Shown here one piece after another: positions 28,190 through 36,144 of a stretch of DNA of 55,446 bases. Under the pieces are notes generated by a model, which ran no database searches, was not told where the DNA came from, and worked only from the letters and a program-made list of their open reading frames with translations. Within the stretch, counting starts at the first letter, position 1. The number at the start of each line of letters is the position of its first letter. This DNA comes from an uncultured Adlercreutzia sp. GTDB taxonomy: Bacteria > Actinomycetota > Coriobacteriia > Coriobacteriales > Eggerthellaceae. A program made the translations under genes and the position numbers. The stretch covers positions 1 through 55,446 of the forward strand of contig CAJUFS010000010.1 in the NCBI GenBank assembly GCA_910585575.1, read 5' to 3'.

Positions 28190-28882
28190 CTAGGCCTTAT
28201 CTGCTGGCTCGGCACTCTGCACGGGAGCCGCCCAGCCTTCGGGAACCTGGTAGTCGTGACAAGTGTTGCAGTACATCATGGATTGACCGTGCGCGCTGTG
28301 ACAGCTACTGCAATCCAGTTGATAGCCCTGGTGGGACTCATGGGGGTTCACACCCTCCTCGCCGCCCCAGTCCTGGGTGGCCGCGACGACCCCTTCGAAG
28401 TCATGGCAGTCGGGCGTAGCGCACATCTGCGCATCCGAGCGCACGCCCACCGTGGTCAGCATGCCGTCTTCTCCCACAGAATAGTCGCCACGAACCCAAG
28501 CAAGCCCCTCGGTGATCTGCTCGTCGATCTTGGGCTCATGGCAGTCGAGGCACGTAGTGTCGGCCACCTGATGGACATGGGCCATGAGGGCCTCGTCTTG
28601 ATAGTAGCCCTCCACATAGGGATCCATCGGTTCATGGCAGATGGCATTGCAGAACGAAGGGCTCTCGTGCCACACGAGAAAGCCCGCGCCGGCCACCACC
28701 AACACGACGGCTATCACGCCCACCACCATCGGCCACTTTTTGCGCGGTCGCTGCGGCGCCGGCGGCGCACCGTCGCGCCCCGGTACCCCGGGGCCGGCGC
28801 TGCCGCTTTCGACATTACCTTCGTCGGCAAGAGCCCCTTGGGGCTCCTTCTCGGATGCCGGCCTTTTCTCATCCCCCATCAT
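28190..28882 (-). CDS. Membrane-anchored multihaem cytochrome c (NapC/NrfH-like, five haem sites)
   Basis: A 230-residue protein: a disordered cytoplasmic N-terminus (1-50), one membrane helix (51-71) and an extracytoplasmic cytochrome domain. Five haem sites are seen: CNAICH (78-83, three residues between cysteines), CLDCH (111), CATPDCH (154, four residues between), CSSCH (191) and CNTCH (205). The segment after the first site, EPMDPYVEGYY, resembles NapC/NrfH quinol dehydrogenases. It likely oxidises menaquinol for the downstream FMN lipoprotein and flavoprotein. Two adjacent ATGs (28882, 28879) follow GGAGGGG; the second has better spacing. A TTGACA-17-AATAAA promoter lies at 29001-29029. 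Confidence 0.88.
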   Translation of the reverse strand: MMGDEKRPASEKEPQGALADEGNVESGSAGPGVPGRDGAPPAPQRPRKKWPMVVGVIAVVLVVAGAGFLVWHESPSFCNAICHEPMDPYVEGYYQDEALMAHVHQVADTTCLDCHEPKIDEQITEGLAWVRGDYSVGEDGMLTTVGVRSDAQMCATPDCHDFEGVVAATQDWGGEEGVNPHESHQGYQLDCSSCHSAHGQSMMYCNTCHDYQVPEGWAAPVQSAEPADKA

Positions 28883-29212
28883 GACCCCTCCAATCGTTCC
28901 ATTCCGATTTTCAGTAATTTCTTCGTGAAAGTTTTTATTTACTTTCATTTATGAAATTTATGGCAGGCATACTAGCAAGATTTTTCCCGTATAACAAGGA
29001 TTTATTGACGAATAATTTATATATGTCAATTGTTATCGGTTTGGTAATTTGTGAATATTGACTGAAGATGACGATGGGAGTATGGTTTTTGCCAACGAGC
29101 AAGGAACGGCCTTGCAAAGCCAGTGGGGGTGGGCCAGCACGGCACCGCGTCCTTTCCTGATCCACCCCCGCTGCGCTCGCCCATCAGTGGTATCGATTAA
29201 GGAGGGATACCC
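28883..29212. promoter_or_regulatory. AT-rich divergent control region with an inverted repeat
   Basis: This 330-bp stretch is the most AT-rich part of the window and separates the divergent cytochrome and DUF5692-like genes. ATTGAC at 29004-29009 and GTCAAT at 29025-29030 form a 6-bp inverted repeat with a 15-base AT spacer, overlapping the minus-strand promoter. It could be an operator for a dimeric regulator. No ORF or RNA gene was seen. Confidence 0.5.
29001..29029 (-). promoter_or_regulatory. Promoter of the cytochrome-FMN-flavoprotein operon
   Basis: On the minus strand a consensus TTGACA (29029-29024) is followed after exactly 17 bp by AATAAA (29006-29001, four of six consensus bases). 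It would give a leader of about 110 bases before the cytochrome start. Confidence 0.55.
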
Positions 29213-30352
29213 ATGTTATTCGACGTGTACGGACCCAACGCGCTGTACCAGTGGCTTGGCTTGGCCCTGGTGCTGGTGGCGCTCATTCTGCTCAATGAGT
29301 TCGCCCGCCGCACCAAAGCCGGCGGCATGATCATGTTCTTCGGCGTGTCGGCCGTCATGACGGTATACTGCATCGCCATTGCCATCGGGGCTGGTATGGG
29401 ACAGGAATGGGCCCTCAACAACCCCACGCACACCGACATGAACAGCTGGTTCCACTACGCCAAGGTGTACGCAGCCCTGGCCGGCTGCATCGGCTTCATG
29501 GCGCTAAAGTACTCCTGGGGCAAGATCGGCCGCTCCCATTGGTTCAAGGCCTTCCCCTTCGTCATCGTGGCCATCAACATCATGATCGCCGTGGTGTCCG
29601 ACTTCGAGAGTGCCTTCCGTGCCTTCGGCACCACCTGGGTATCCTCCGAGGGCGTCACCCTGTACGGCGGCTGGCACAACGTGTTCAACGGCATCGCCGG
29701 CATCCTGAACATCCTGTGCATGACCGGCTGGTTCGGCATCTACATCTCCAAGAAGCGCCAGGACATGCTGTGGCCTGACATGACCTGGGTGTTCATCATT
29801 GCCTACGACCTGTGGAATTTCTGCTACACCTACAACTGCCTGCCCACCCATTCCTGGTACTGCGGCATCGCGCTGCTGCTGGCGCCTACCATCGCTGGTC
29901 TTATCTGGAACAAGGGCGGCTGGATCCAGAACCGCGCCTTTACCCTGGCCATGTGGTGCATGTTCTGCCAGATGGTTCCCATGTTCGCCAACGACTCCAT
30001 CTTCGCGGCGAACTCCGTGAATAACCCCAACGTGAACCTGGCCGTGTCCCTCATCGCCCTGTTCGCCAACATCGCCGCCCTGGCCTACATTGCCTACCGC
30101 TCCAAGAAGCTGGGCGTGAACCCCTACAAGCAGGAAGTCTTCGTGGGCACCAAGGACTTCACCGAGGCCATGGAGCGCCGCGCCGACACCGCCTACCTGC
30201 TTGAGACCGAGCCGAAGAGCGCTACGGCCGCCGAGATCGCCGAGATGGTGGCCTACAACGAGCTGCCCGTGAACGGCGAAGTGGGCTTCGTCTACGTGGC
30301 CAAGGACGCGGGCGACACCACCGTCGAAGTGGAAACGACGCAACGGAAATAA
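29213..30352 (+). CDS. DUF5692-like multi-spanning membrane protein
   Basis: A 379-residue membrane protein with about nine hydrophobic segments up to residue 300 and an 80-residue soluble C-terminus. I recognise it as similar to the uncharacterised DUF5692 family known from Coriobacteria. A striking stretch rich in Trp, Tyr, Cys and His (YDLWNFCYTYNCLPTHSWYCG, near residue 200) lies between membrane segments and could bind a cofactor or quinone; this is inference. A perfect AAGGAGG precedes the ATG and a strong terminator follows at 30386. Its divergent arrangement with the cytochrome operon suggests joint control. Confidence 0.72.
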   Translation: MLFDVYGPNALYQWLGLALVLVALILLNEFARRTKAGGMIMFFGVSAVMTVYCIAIAIGAGMGQEWALNNPTHTDMNSWFHYAKVYAALAGCIGFMALKYSWGKIGRSHWFKAFPFVIVAINIMIAVVSDFESAFRAFGTTWVSSEGVTLYGGWHNVFNGIAGILNILCMTGWFGIYISKKRQDMLWPDMTWVFIIAYDLWNFCYTYNCLPTHSWYCGIALLLAPTIAGLIWNKGGWIQNRAFTLAMWCMFCQMVPMFANDSIFAANSVNNPNVNLAVSLIALFANIAALAYIAYRSKKLGVNPYKQEVFVGTKDFTEAMERRADTAYLLETEPKSATAAEIAEMVAYNELPVNGEVGFVYVAKDAGDTTVEVETTQRK

Positions 30353-30385
30353 CCGCACCCCGTCTTCGCCGTCCACGAAACGCAC

Positions 30386-30415
30386 GAAGGGAGCCCGCCG
30401 GGGCTCCCTTCTTTG
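30386..30415 (+). terminator. Intrinsic terminator of the DUF5692-like gene
   Basis: GAAGGGAGCCC and GGGCTCCCTTC form a perfect 11-bp stem around GCCG, followed by TTTG. It lies 33 bases after the stop codon. Confidence 0.85.
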
Positions 30416-30543
30416 TTGGTGAATGAACTTCTACGCCGCCGTCCCCGCCTTCTCCTGGTCCCGCGGCGCACGCAGCCCTCAAAGGCTTTGTAGTGGATGA
30501 ATTCCTGCGGCGTAGCACCTGCACCACTCGAGTCTGCGACGTG

Positions 30544-30558
30544 CCCCCCCAAAAAAAA
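30544..30558. repeat. Homopolymer tract C7A8
   Basis: Seven C followed by eight A in an otherwise gene-free 275-bp interval (30353-30627). Such tracts can slip during replication or sequencing. No gene is affected. Confidence 0.6.
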
Positions 30559-30582
30559 GCTTTGCCGCAGAACGTTGGCAGG

Positions 30583-30638
30583 GGCTTCTAGGCTTCTAGG
30601 CTTCTAGGCTTCTAGGCTTCTAGGCTTCTAGGCTTCTA
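30583..30638. repeat. Tandem repeat, seven perfect copies of an 8-bp unit
   Basis: GGCTTCTA is repeated seven times without a mismatch. On the minus strand the unit is TAGAAGCC; because eight is not a multiple of three, the TAG falls in every frame. The array provides the stop codon of the DUF454 gene and runs on beyond it. Confidence 0.95.
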
Positions 30639-31044
30639 GTTCCAGCTCGTCGCCCAAGGGAGCGACGGCGGCTTTTTCGATAGTGGGAATATGGAACATG
30701 GCCAACCACAGCAGGAACAAAGCCACAGCAGCAAGAATGCCCCACACCAGGGGCTTCTGCACCAACAGGGCCGATACCACCAGCACGGCATAAGAAATGG
30801 CCAACATTCGCACTTTGGCTCCTACCGGCATGCCGCCGGCCTCTTTGAAGGGCACTACGTAGGCGCGATAGACCTTGGTTCCCGTTATCCAGGCGTGGGC
30901 GCGGGGCGAGCACTTCGCGAAAAGAAACGTGGCCAGCAACAGCAACGGCGTCGTGGGCAGCACGGGCACGAACACGCCCACAATGCCCAGCCCGCAGGCC
31001 AGCCACGCCACTCCCAGCAGCAGTCCGCGCAGGATTGGATTCAT
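30628..31044 (-). CDS. DUF454 (YbaN-like) small membrane protein
   Basis: A 138-residue inner-membrane protein. The family signature is the N-terminal membrane hairpin with GIVGVFVPVLPTTPLLLLATFLFAKCSPRAHAWI, followed by a second hydrophobic pair near residues 80-115. The function of YbaN/DUF454 is not established. AGAGGGGAG precedes the ATG. The last codons and the TAG stop are formed by the first unit of an 8-bp tandem repeat, so the C-terminus ELELEA may be recently fixed by repeat growth. Confidence 0.88.
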   Translation of the reverse strand: MNPILRGLLLGVAWLACGLGIVGVFVPVLPTTPLLLLATFLFAKCSPRAHAWITGTKVYRAYVVPFKEAGGMPVGAKVRMLAISYAVLVVSALLVQKPLVWGILAAVALFLLWLAMFHIPTIEKAAVAPLGDELELEA

Positions 31045-31149
31045 GGCACTCCCCTCTTCAACTTTTGCCCTGGGCGTTTCCCCGGCGCGTCCGTTGCCGC
31101 CATCATGCCACCTCAGAAGCTCAGCGAAACACTTACTGCATCCAGCATA

Positions 31150-31187
31150 TAAGAGAAGCCCGTCCAGGCTCATCACCTGAACGGGCT
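31150..31187 (-). terminator. Terminator of the ccm operon
   Basis: On the minus strand AGCCCGTTCAGG and CCTGGACGGGCT pair over 12 positions with one mismatch, followed by TCTCTTAT. It lies 130 bases after the ccmD stop and before the DUF454 gene. The rest of 31045-31318 shows a smaller GGAGGG/CCCTCC hairpin near 31277-31292 and no gene. Confidence 0.65.
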
Positions 31188-31318
31188 ATTCCATGCGCAC
31201 TCAACCGGATAATCATCCGCTTGGTAAGCCAGATGCTTTCCCACTTGGCACCTTCCGTACCAGAGGGGCGGCGCTGCAGCGAGCCAGGGAGGGCGTTCCC
31301 TCCGAAGACCCGCGGCAA

Positions 31319-31510
31319 CTACTGGGTCTTGGCCTTTTGATCGGCCACGGCTTCTTCCAGCAGCATGAGCTGGGCCTCAGCCTTCTTCGTGCCACGGAAG
31401 ATCATGAGCACGTACACCAGCAGCGCCACCCACAGAAGGGCATAGGCGGCAATGATATACGGTGCCGAGGGCAGAATAGTGGAATAGATATCGGCAAGAA
31501 TGGGGTTCAT
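31319..31510 (-). CDS. ccmD: CcmD-like small membrane protein
   Basis: A 63-residue protein with one membrane helix (about residues 16-38) and a charged cytoplasmic tail, the usual form of CcmD. CcmD helps release haem-loaded CcmE from the CcmABC complex. Sequence conservation in this family is weak, so the call rests on size, topology and position right after ccmC (59 bp) at the end of the ccm operon. Confidence 0.72.
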   Translation of the reverse strand: MNPILADIYSTILPSAPYIIAAYALLWVALLVYVLMIFRGTKKAEAQLMLLEEAVADQKAKTQ

Positions 31511-31569
31511 GGTTCGACCTTTCTATCGCGGCTGCTTCTCGGTCGAGAAGCGGGCCATCGTTCGCATCG

Positions 31570-32334
31570 CTAGTCTTCGAGGGATTCCTTGAGCGCTTCC
31601 ACGCGCTGGGTCAGGCGCACCTGATTGAAACGGGCGCGGTACAGGGCAAAGCCCACCAGCAGCATCCCTAGGGCGCACAGGCCCACGCACATGCCCATTT
31701 CGGGGCTCATGCCGCCCTCGCGCAGCACCACCGGGTGGATGGACGAGGGAATAAGGCGCGTGATCATGAAGCAGATGGGCACGTCCACCGTAGCGATAAT
31801 GGCGATAACAGCGGCAAAGGTAGCCTTGCGCTCCGGCTCGTCCACCGAGCTGCGCAGCACGAAGTAGGCGATGACAATGAGCATCAAAATGAGGTAGGTG
31901 GTCAGACGGGGCTCCCAGCTCCACCACACGCCCCACTCGAAGCGCGTCCACATCTCGCCGGTAATCATGGTCATGATGATGAACAGCAGCGAAATTTCCA
32001 GACAGATGCGCGAGCAGGTGTCGAAGCGCTGGTTCTTCGTCATGAGGAAGCGCACCGCGTAGTAGCAGCCGAAGGCCATGCCCAGAAACGAGGTGATGGC
32101 CACGGGCATATGGAAGTAGAAGATCTTCTGCGACAGCAGCATCTTCTGGGACACCATGGAGTCGCCGATAAGCTCGACACCGTCCACCGCCGCACCGCCC
32201 ACAGGGGGCACGATGAAAAACGCCATAAGGAAGCCGAGAGTAGTCAGCACCGCTCCGGCAATCAGGGCCGGCGCCATCAGCTTATCGGGCCACTGCCCCA
32301 CCTCCGGCAACTTCAGTTTCTTCTTGTCGGCCAC
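31570..32334 (-). CDS. ccmC: Haem exporter/handling protein CcmC
   Basis: A 254-residue membrane protein with six predicted helices. It presents haem to CcmE. Conserved histidines occur in KIFYFHMPVA and SSIHPVVL, on either side of the tryptophan-rich periplasmic loop WGVWWSWEPRLTT. In the usual WWD motif the last position of WxWD is Asp; here it is Glu. The start is GTG at 32334 with AAGGAGG just upstream; the frame extends further without similarity. It follows ccmB by 85 bp. Confidence 0.93.
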   Translation of the reverse strand: MADKKKLKLPEVGQWPDKLMAPALIAGAVLTTLGFLMAFFIVPPVGGAAVDGVELIGDSMVSQKMLLSQKIFYFHMPVAITSFLGMAFGCYYAVRFLMTKNQRFDTCSRICLEISLLFIIMTMITGEMWTRFEWGVWWSWEPRLTTYLILMLIVIAYFVLRSSVDEPERKATFAAVIAIIATVDVPICFMITRLIPSSIHPVVLREGGMSPEMGMCVGLCALGMLLVGFALYRARFNQVRLTQRVEALKESLED

Positions 32335-32419
32335 AAGGCCTCCTTTCCTCCAGCGCGCCCCTCGGGGCCGCTTGCCTCGCAACGCGCGTTGCCCGTCCCC
32401 ACGGCCGACGCGCGTCGCG

Positions 32420-33127
32420 CTAGTTCACCACAAAGTCGTAGAGCACCCACGACGCAAGAATCATGATCACGTCATAGCCCGCTCCCAAAGCCAAGGACGT
32501 AAAGAAGCCCTCGGCGAACACCTCGCCGCCCACCAAGGCGCAGGTAGTGGCGGACACGCAGGCGTACAAAAGCGGGAAGATAATGGGCACAAACAGAAGC
32601 GCCAGCATGACGTCCTTGCCGCGGGTAGAGGCCGTCATGGTGGACAGCAACGTGCCGATGCCGGCAATGCCGATGCTGCCCAGCAGAAGCGGCACCACCA
32701 AAAGCCAGCCGGTTTCCGCTGGCGACGCGAAGCTGGAGAAGAACACCCAGTACAGCGGCACAGCGATCACTTCCACCAGGGCCAAGAAGATCAAGTTGGA
32801 CGTGGCCTTGGACAAGAAGATGACACCTCGGTCGAGCGGCGCCAGCAGCAGACCCTCCAGGCAACCGTTCTCGGTTTCATGGGAGAACGAGCGATTGAGC
32901 CCTAGAAGCGAGGTGAATACCACGAGCGCCCACAGAAGACCGCCGGACACCTCGAGAAACTCCGCCCCGGGGCGGGCGAAGGAGAGCGCCACGCCGAAGA
33001 CCACGATAACCAGGAAGGCGTAGATGCCCATGGACACGATCATGTCCTTGGTGCGGAACTCCGCCTTCAGGTCTTTCGCCAGCAGTGTCTTGTACTGCGC
33101 CCACGTGGAGGGAGGCTTGCAGGCCAT
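32420..33127 (-). CDS. ccmB: Cytochrome c maturation ABC permease CcmB
   Basis: A 235-residue, six-helix membrane subunit that forms the CcmA2BC complex with CcmA and CcmC. Typical stretches are KDLKAEFRTKDMIVSMGIYAFLV near the N-terminus, LLGLNRSFSHETENGCLEGLLLAPLDR, and GIAGIGTLLSTMTASTRGKDVMLALLFVPIIFPLL. The ATG follows the ccmA stop with no gap (TAAATGG), so translation is coupled. Confidence 0.95.
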   Translation of the reverse strand: MACKPPSTWAQYKTLLAKDLKAEFRTKDMIVSMGIYAFLVIVVFGVALSFARPGAEFLEVSGGLLWALVVFTSLLGLNRSFSHETENGCLEGLLLAPLDRGVIFLSKATSNLIFLALVEVIAVPLYWVFFSSFASPAETGWLLVVPLLLGSIGIAGIGTLLSTMTASTRGKDVMLALLFVPIIFPLLYACVSATTCALVGGEVFAEGFFTSLALGAGYDVIMILASWVLYDFVVN

Positions 33128-33841
33128 TTACGCCACCCCCAATCCCACGGTCGAGCGATACAGCGTCCGGAACTCGTCGTCAGCCAAATCGCCCTTCTCG
33201 GCGAAGGCCACCACGCGGCCCTTCGCCAGCACCAGGACATGGCTGGCCAGGGCAAGTCCCTTGTCCAGATCATGGCTGACCATGACGAAGGTGCGGTTTT
33301 CGCGCACGCTTTCGATGAGCTCGTCGAAAATCTCGATGGCGTGGGGGTCGAGCCCCGAATACGGCTCATCGAGCAGGACGAGCGAGGGGTCGTTGATCAG
33401 GGCACGAGCAATGGAGGTGCGCTGGGTCATGCCTCGCGAAAACGTGCGCACGCGGTCCAAGCGGCGGTGCTTGAGCCCCACGGCGTCCAGCAACTCGATC
33501 ACCCGCTTCTGAGGGTTTTCCACCCCGTAGAGCTTGGCGTAGAGCAGCAGGTTCTCCTCGGCCGTAAGGTCGGGGTAGAGCATGGGGTTGTGAGAGATGA
33601 GCCCGATGGACTCGCGCGCCCGATCCGGCTCTTCCTTCAGACTGATGCCGCGCACCTCGATGGTACCCTCCGTGGGACGCGACAGCGTGGCCAGCATACG
33701 CAGAAGCGTGGTCTTGCCCGCGCCGTTCGGGCCGAACACCGAGAGAAAGGCTCCCTCGGGCAGCGCGAACGACACGTCGTCGACGGCCTTGCGGCCGCCG
33801 AACGACTTCGTCAGATGATCGACTGTCAGGGCCGCCGTCAC
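33128..33841 (-). CDS. ccmA: Cytochrome c maturation ATPase CcmA
   Basis: A 237-residue ABC ATPase that drives release of holo-CcmE from CcmC. Walker A is VFGPNGAGKTTLLRML, the signature region is TFSRGMTQRTSIARALI, Walker B is LVLLDEPYSGLDPHA, and the switch His is in MVSHD. It starts with GTG at 33841 overlapping the ccmF stop by four bases (GTGA). Position between ccmF and ccmB fixes the assignment among many ABC ATPases. Confidence 0.95.
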   Translation of the reverse strand: MTAALTVDHLTKSFGGRKAVDDVSFALPEGAFLSVFGPNGAGKTTLLRMLATLSRPTEGTIEVRGISLKEEPDRARESIGLISHNPMLYPDLTAEENLLLYAKLYGVENPQKRVIELLDAVGLKHRRLDRVRTFSRGMTQRTSIARALINDPSLVLLDEPYSGLDPHAIEIFDELIESVRENRTFVMVSHDLDKGLALASHVLVLAKGRVVAFAEKGDLADDEFRTLYRSTVGLGVA

Positions 33842-36129
33842 TGGGCGTCCTTGTCCTCAGCAGCAACCGGCACGGACTCCGCGACGGCCGCTTCCGCCAC
33901 CGCGACCTCCCCAGTCGCCGCAGGCTCTGTCGTCACTTCGACAGTTTCAGCCTCGGCAACAACCACGTCCGCATCCTGGGCCTCAGCGGCCTGAAGAGCC
34001 ACGGGCTCATCGGCCGGATCGGACTCCTTCCGACTGGCCCGCTTGGAGAACAGCGAGACGACCGAACCCACCATGAGCAGGCCGAAGCCCACCCACACGA
34101 AGCTGATCAGCGGGTTGACGCGCACGTCCATGGAGAAATCGCCCTCGTCGTTCACGCCGCGGTACACCACGAACAGGTCCTCCAAGGGGAACCCGATGAC
34201 GGAGGCCTCCAGCTTCTGCTGCTGCGTGGTGCCCGTCACCTGGACCGACGGGTGCACCTGGCCCACGAACTGGCCATCTTTGTAGGCGTCGAAGGACACG
34301 GTGTAGCGCACATTGCCGTTGCCCAGGTCATCGATGGAGTTGCCCGTGTACTGCAGCTCAAAGTCCTGGATGGTGAAGGTTTCCGCGGCCGTGTCGGCCT
34401 CTTCGTCATAGGGGATGTAGCCGGTGACTTCGGTCACGTACATGGAGGAACCGATGAGGCCCACCAGGATGATGCCCATGGCCGCATGGCACACCGAGCC
34501 GCCGAACAGCGGGAAGCGCTTGCGCAGACCGCCCGCGGCGCGCACCTTGCGCAGCGCCCGCGCCGCCATAAACGCCGCGTTGAAGAACAGCAGGCTGGCC
34601 ACCAGGAAGCCCACCACGGCCAAACCGTTGTAGTACAGCGGCGCGCCCTGCTCCAGCAGACCCTCGGCCGTGGCGCCGCCGGCATCGATCTGCGCCTGAT
34701 AGCTGGACAGCAGATAGGTGACGAAGTAGATCATGAGAACGATGAACAGCAGCCCTGCGCACAGAGCGGGGATGCGGGCCAGACGCCAGAACGCCTTCTT
34801 CTCGGTGCGGCGCCAACCCAGAAGCGGGCAGATGGCCAGCACGGCCAGATACAGAATACCCAAGGGGCGCGCGATGGCGTTATAGGTGCCAGCCGACAGG
34901 GCCTGACCGCCGAAGGGCAGCCAGCTGGGTAGCGCCGAGGAAATGGTCATGTAGGCCAGCAGCACAGCGAACACCACCATGACCAGATTGTTCACGTAAT
35001 AGGCCGCCTCTTTGGACATCAGGGAGTCGATGTCGTCATCGGCCGCGTTCTCAACGCCAAAGCTACCACGGCGCACCAGCAAGCCCACGATACCCGCCAA
35101 AAGCGACACAATGATCAGCGCCGCAAACAGCACGAGCGACACCGGGTCGCCCTCGAAGGCATGCACCGACTGCACCAGGCCCGAACGGGTGATGAAGGTG
35201 CCCAGCACCACGAACGAGAAGGTCAGACAGGCGCAGAACACGCTCCAGCGCTTGAAGGCCCCGCGCTGACGGTACACCGTGAAGGAATGAATAAGCGCCA
35301 CGCCGATGAGCCACGGCAGCAGGCTGGCGTTCTCCACCGGGTCCCAGCCCCAATAGCCGCCCCAGCCCAGCACCACGTAGGCCCAAACAGCGCCCAGACC
35401 GATGCCGGCGCCCAGCAGCACCCACGAGAACATAAGGAAGCTTGTGGAGCGGTTGACCCACAGCGGCGAGTCGTCATTGACAATAAGGGCAGCCAGCGCG
35501 TAGGCGAAGGGAATGGTCAGGCCCGCGTAACCGATAAACAACGTGGGCGGATGGATGGCCATGGCCCAGTGCTCCAGCAGCGTGTTCATGCCCACCATTG
35601 AGGCCATGGCGTTCAGCGAGCCGTCGTCGGAGAAGTAGCGGCTGTCCGTCACCGTGAAGGGCATATTGCTCTCCGAGAACAGCAGCACGCCCACGAAGGC
35701 CAGCAGCACCACCTGGGCCACGGCCAGGGCGGCGTTGTCCAGCGGACGGGTGTCCTTGCGCGTGGCAAACACCAGCACCGAGTTGAATACGGCGATGAGC
35801 CACGCCCAGAACAGCAGCGAGCCCTCGCGACCGGCCCACAGGCCCGCCAGCTTGTAGAGCCACGCCAGGTCGCCCGTGGAGGACGAGCGGTTGTCGAGCA
35901 CGTACTGGATGGTGTAGTCGCCTGAGAAGAAGCACCATACCAGTACGGCGCAGCACACCGTCAGCGCTACCGCGCCCAGCACCGTGGCCAGACGGGCGCC
36001 CCAGGCCCAGGTCTCGGAAGTTTCAAATGAGCGGCGCTTGTAGGTGATATGGGCAGCGCCCAGGCACACCAGGGAAACGGCGCAGCAAGCAAAGGCCACT
36101 AAAAGGCCCAGAAGTCCAATCATCGACAT
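33838..36129 (-). CDS. ccmF: Haem lyase CcmF
   Basis: A 763-residue polytopic protein that attaches haem to apocytochromes. The WWD signature is intact, WGGYWGWDPVENASLLPWL, within about 14 membrane helices; SWVLLGAGIGLGAVWAYVVLGWGG precedes it. Histidines expected to bind the helper haem occur in EHWAMAIHPPTLFIGY and in the ALIHSFTVYR segment. The last 75 residues are an Ala/Val/Glu-rich disordered tail not usual for CcmF. AAAGGA precedes the ATG. In systems lacking CcmH, CcmF must act without its thioredoxin-fold partners. Confidence 0.95.
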   Translation of the reverse strand: MSMIGLLGLLVAFACCAVSLVCLGAAHITYKRRSFETSETWAWGARLATVLGAVALTVCCAVLVWCFFSGDYTIQYVLDNRSSSTGDLAWLYKLAGLWAGREGSLLFWAWLIAVFNSVLVFATRKDTRPLDNAALAVAQVVLLAFVGVLLFSESNMPFTVTDSRYFSDDGSLNAMASMVGMNTLLEHWAMAIHPPTLFIGYAGLTIPFAYALAALIVNDDSPLWVNRSTSFLMFSWVLLGAGIGLGAVWAYVVLGWGGYWGWDPVENASLLPWLIGVALIHSFTVYRQRGAFKRWSVFCACLTFSFVVLGTFITRSGLVQSVHAFEGDPVSLVLFAALIIVSLLAGIVGLLVRRGSFGVENAADDDIDSLMSKEAAYYVNNLVMVVFAVLLAYMTISSALPSWLPFGGQALSAGTYNAIARPLGILYLAVLAICPLLGWRRTEKKAFWRLARIPALCAGLLFIVLMIYFVTYLLSSYQAQIDAGGATAEGLLEQGAPLYYNGLAVVGFLVASLLFFNAAFMAARALRKVRAAGGLRKRFPLFGGSVCHAAMGIILVGLIGSSMYVTEVTGYIPYDEEADTAAETFTIQDFELQYTGNSIDDLGNGNVRYTVSFDAYKDGQFVGQVHPSVQVTGTTQQQKLEASVIGFPLEDLFVVYRGVNDEGDFSMDVRVNPLISFVWVGFGLLMVGSVVSLFSKRASRKESDPADEPVALQAAEAQDADVVVAEAETVEVTTEPAATGEVAVAEAAVAESVPVAAEDKDAQ

Positions 36130-36144
36130 GGAAGGTCCTTTCGC

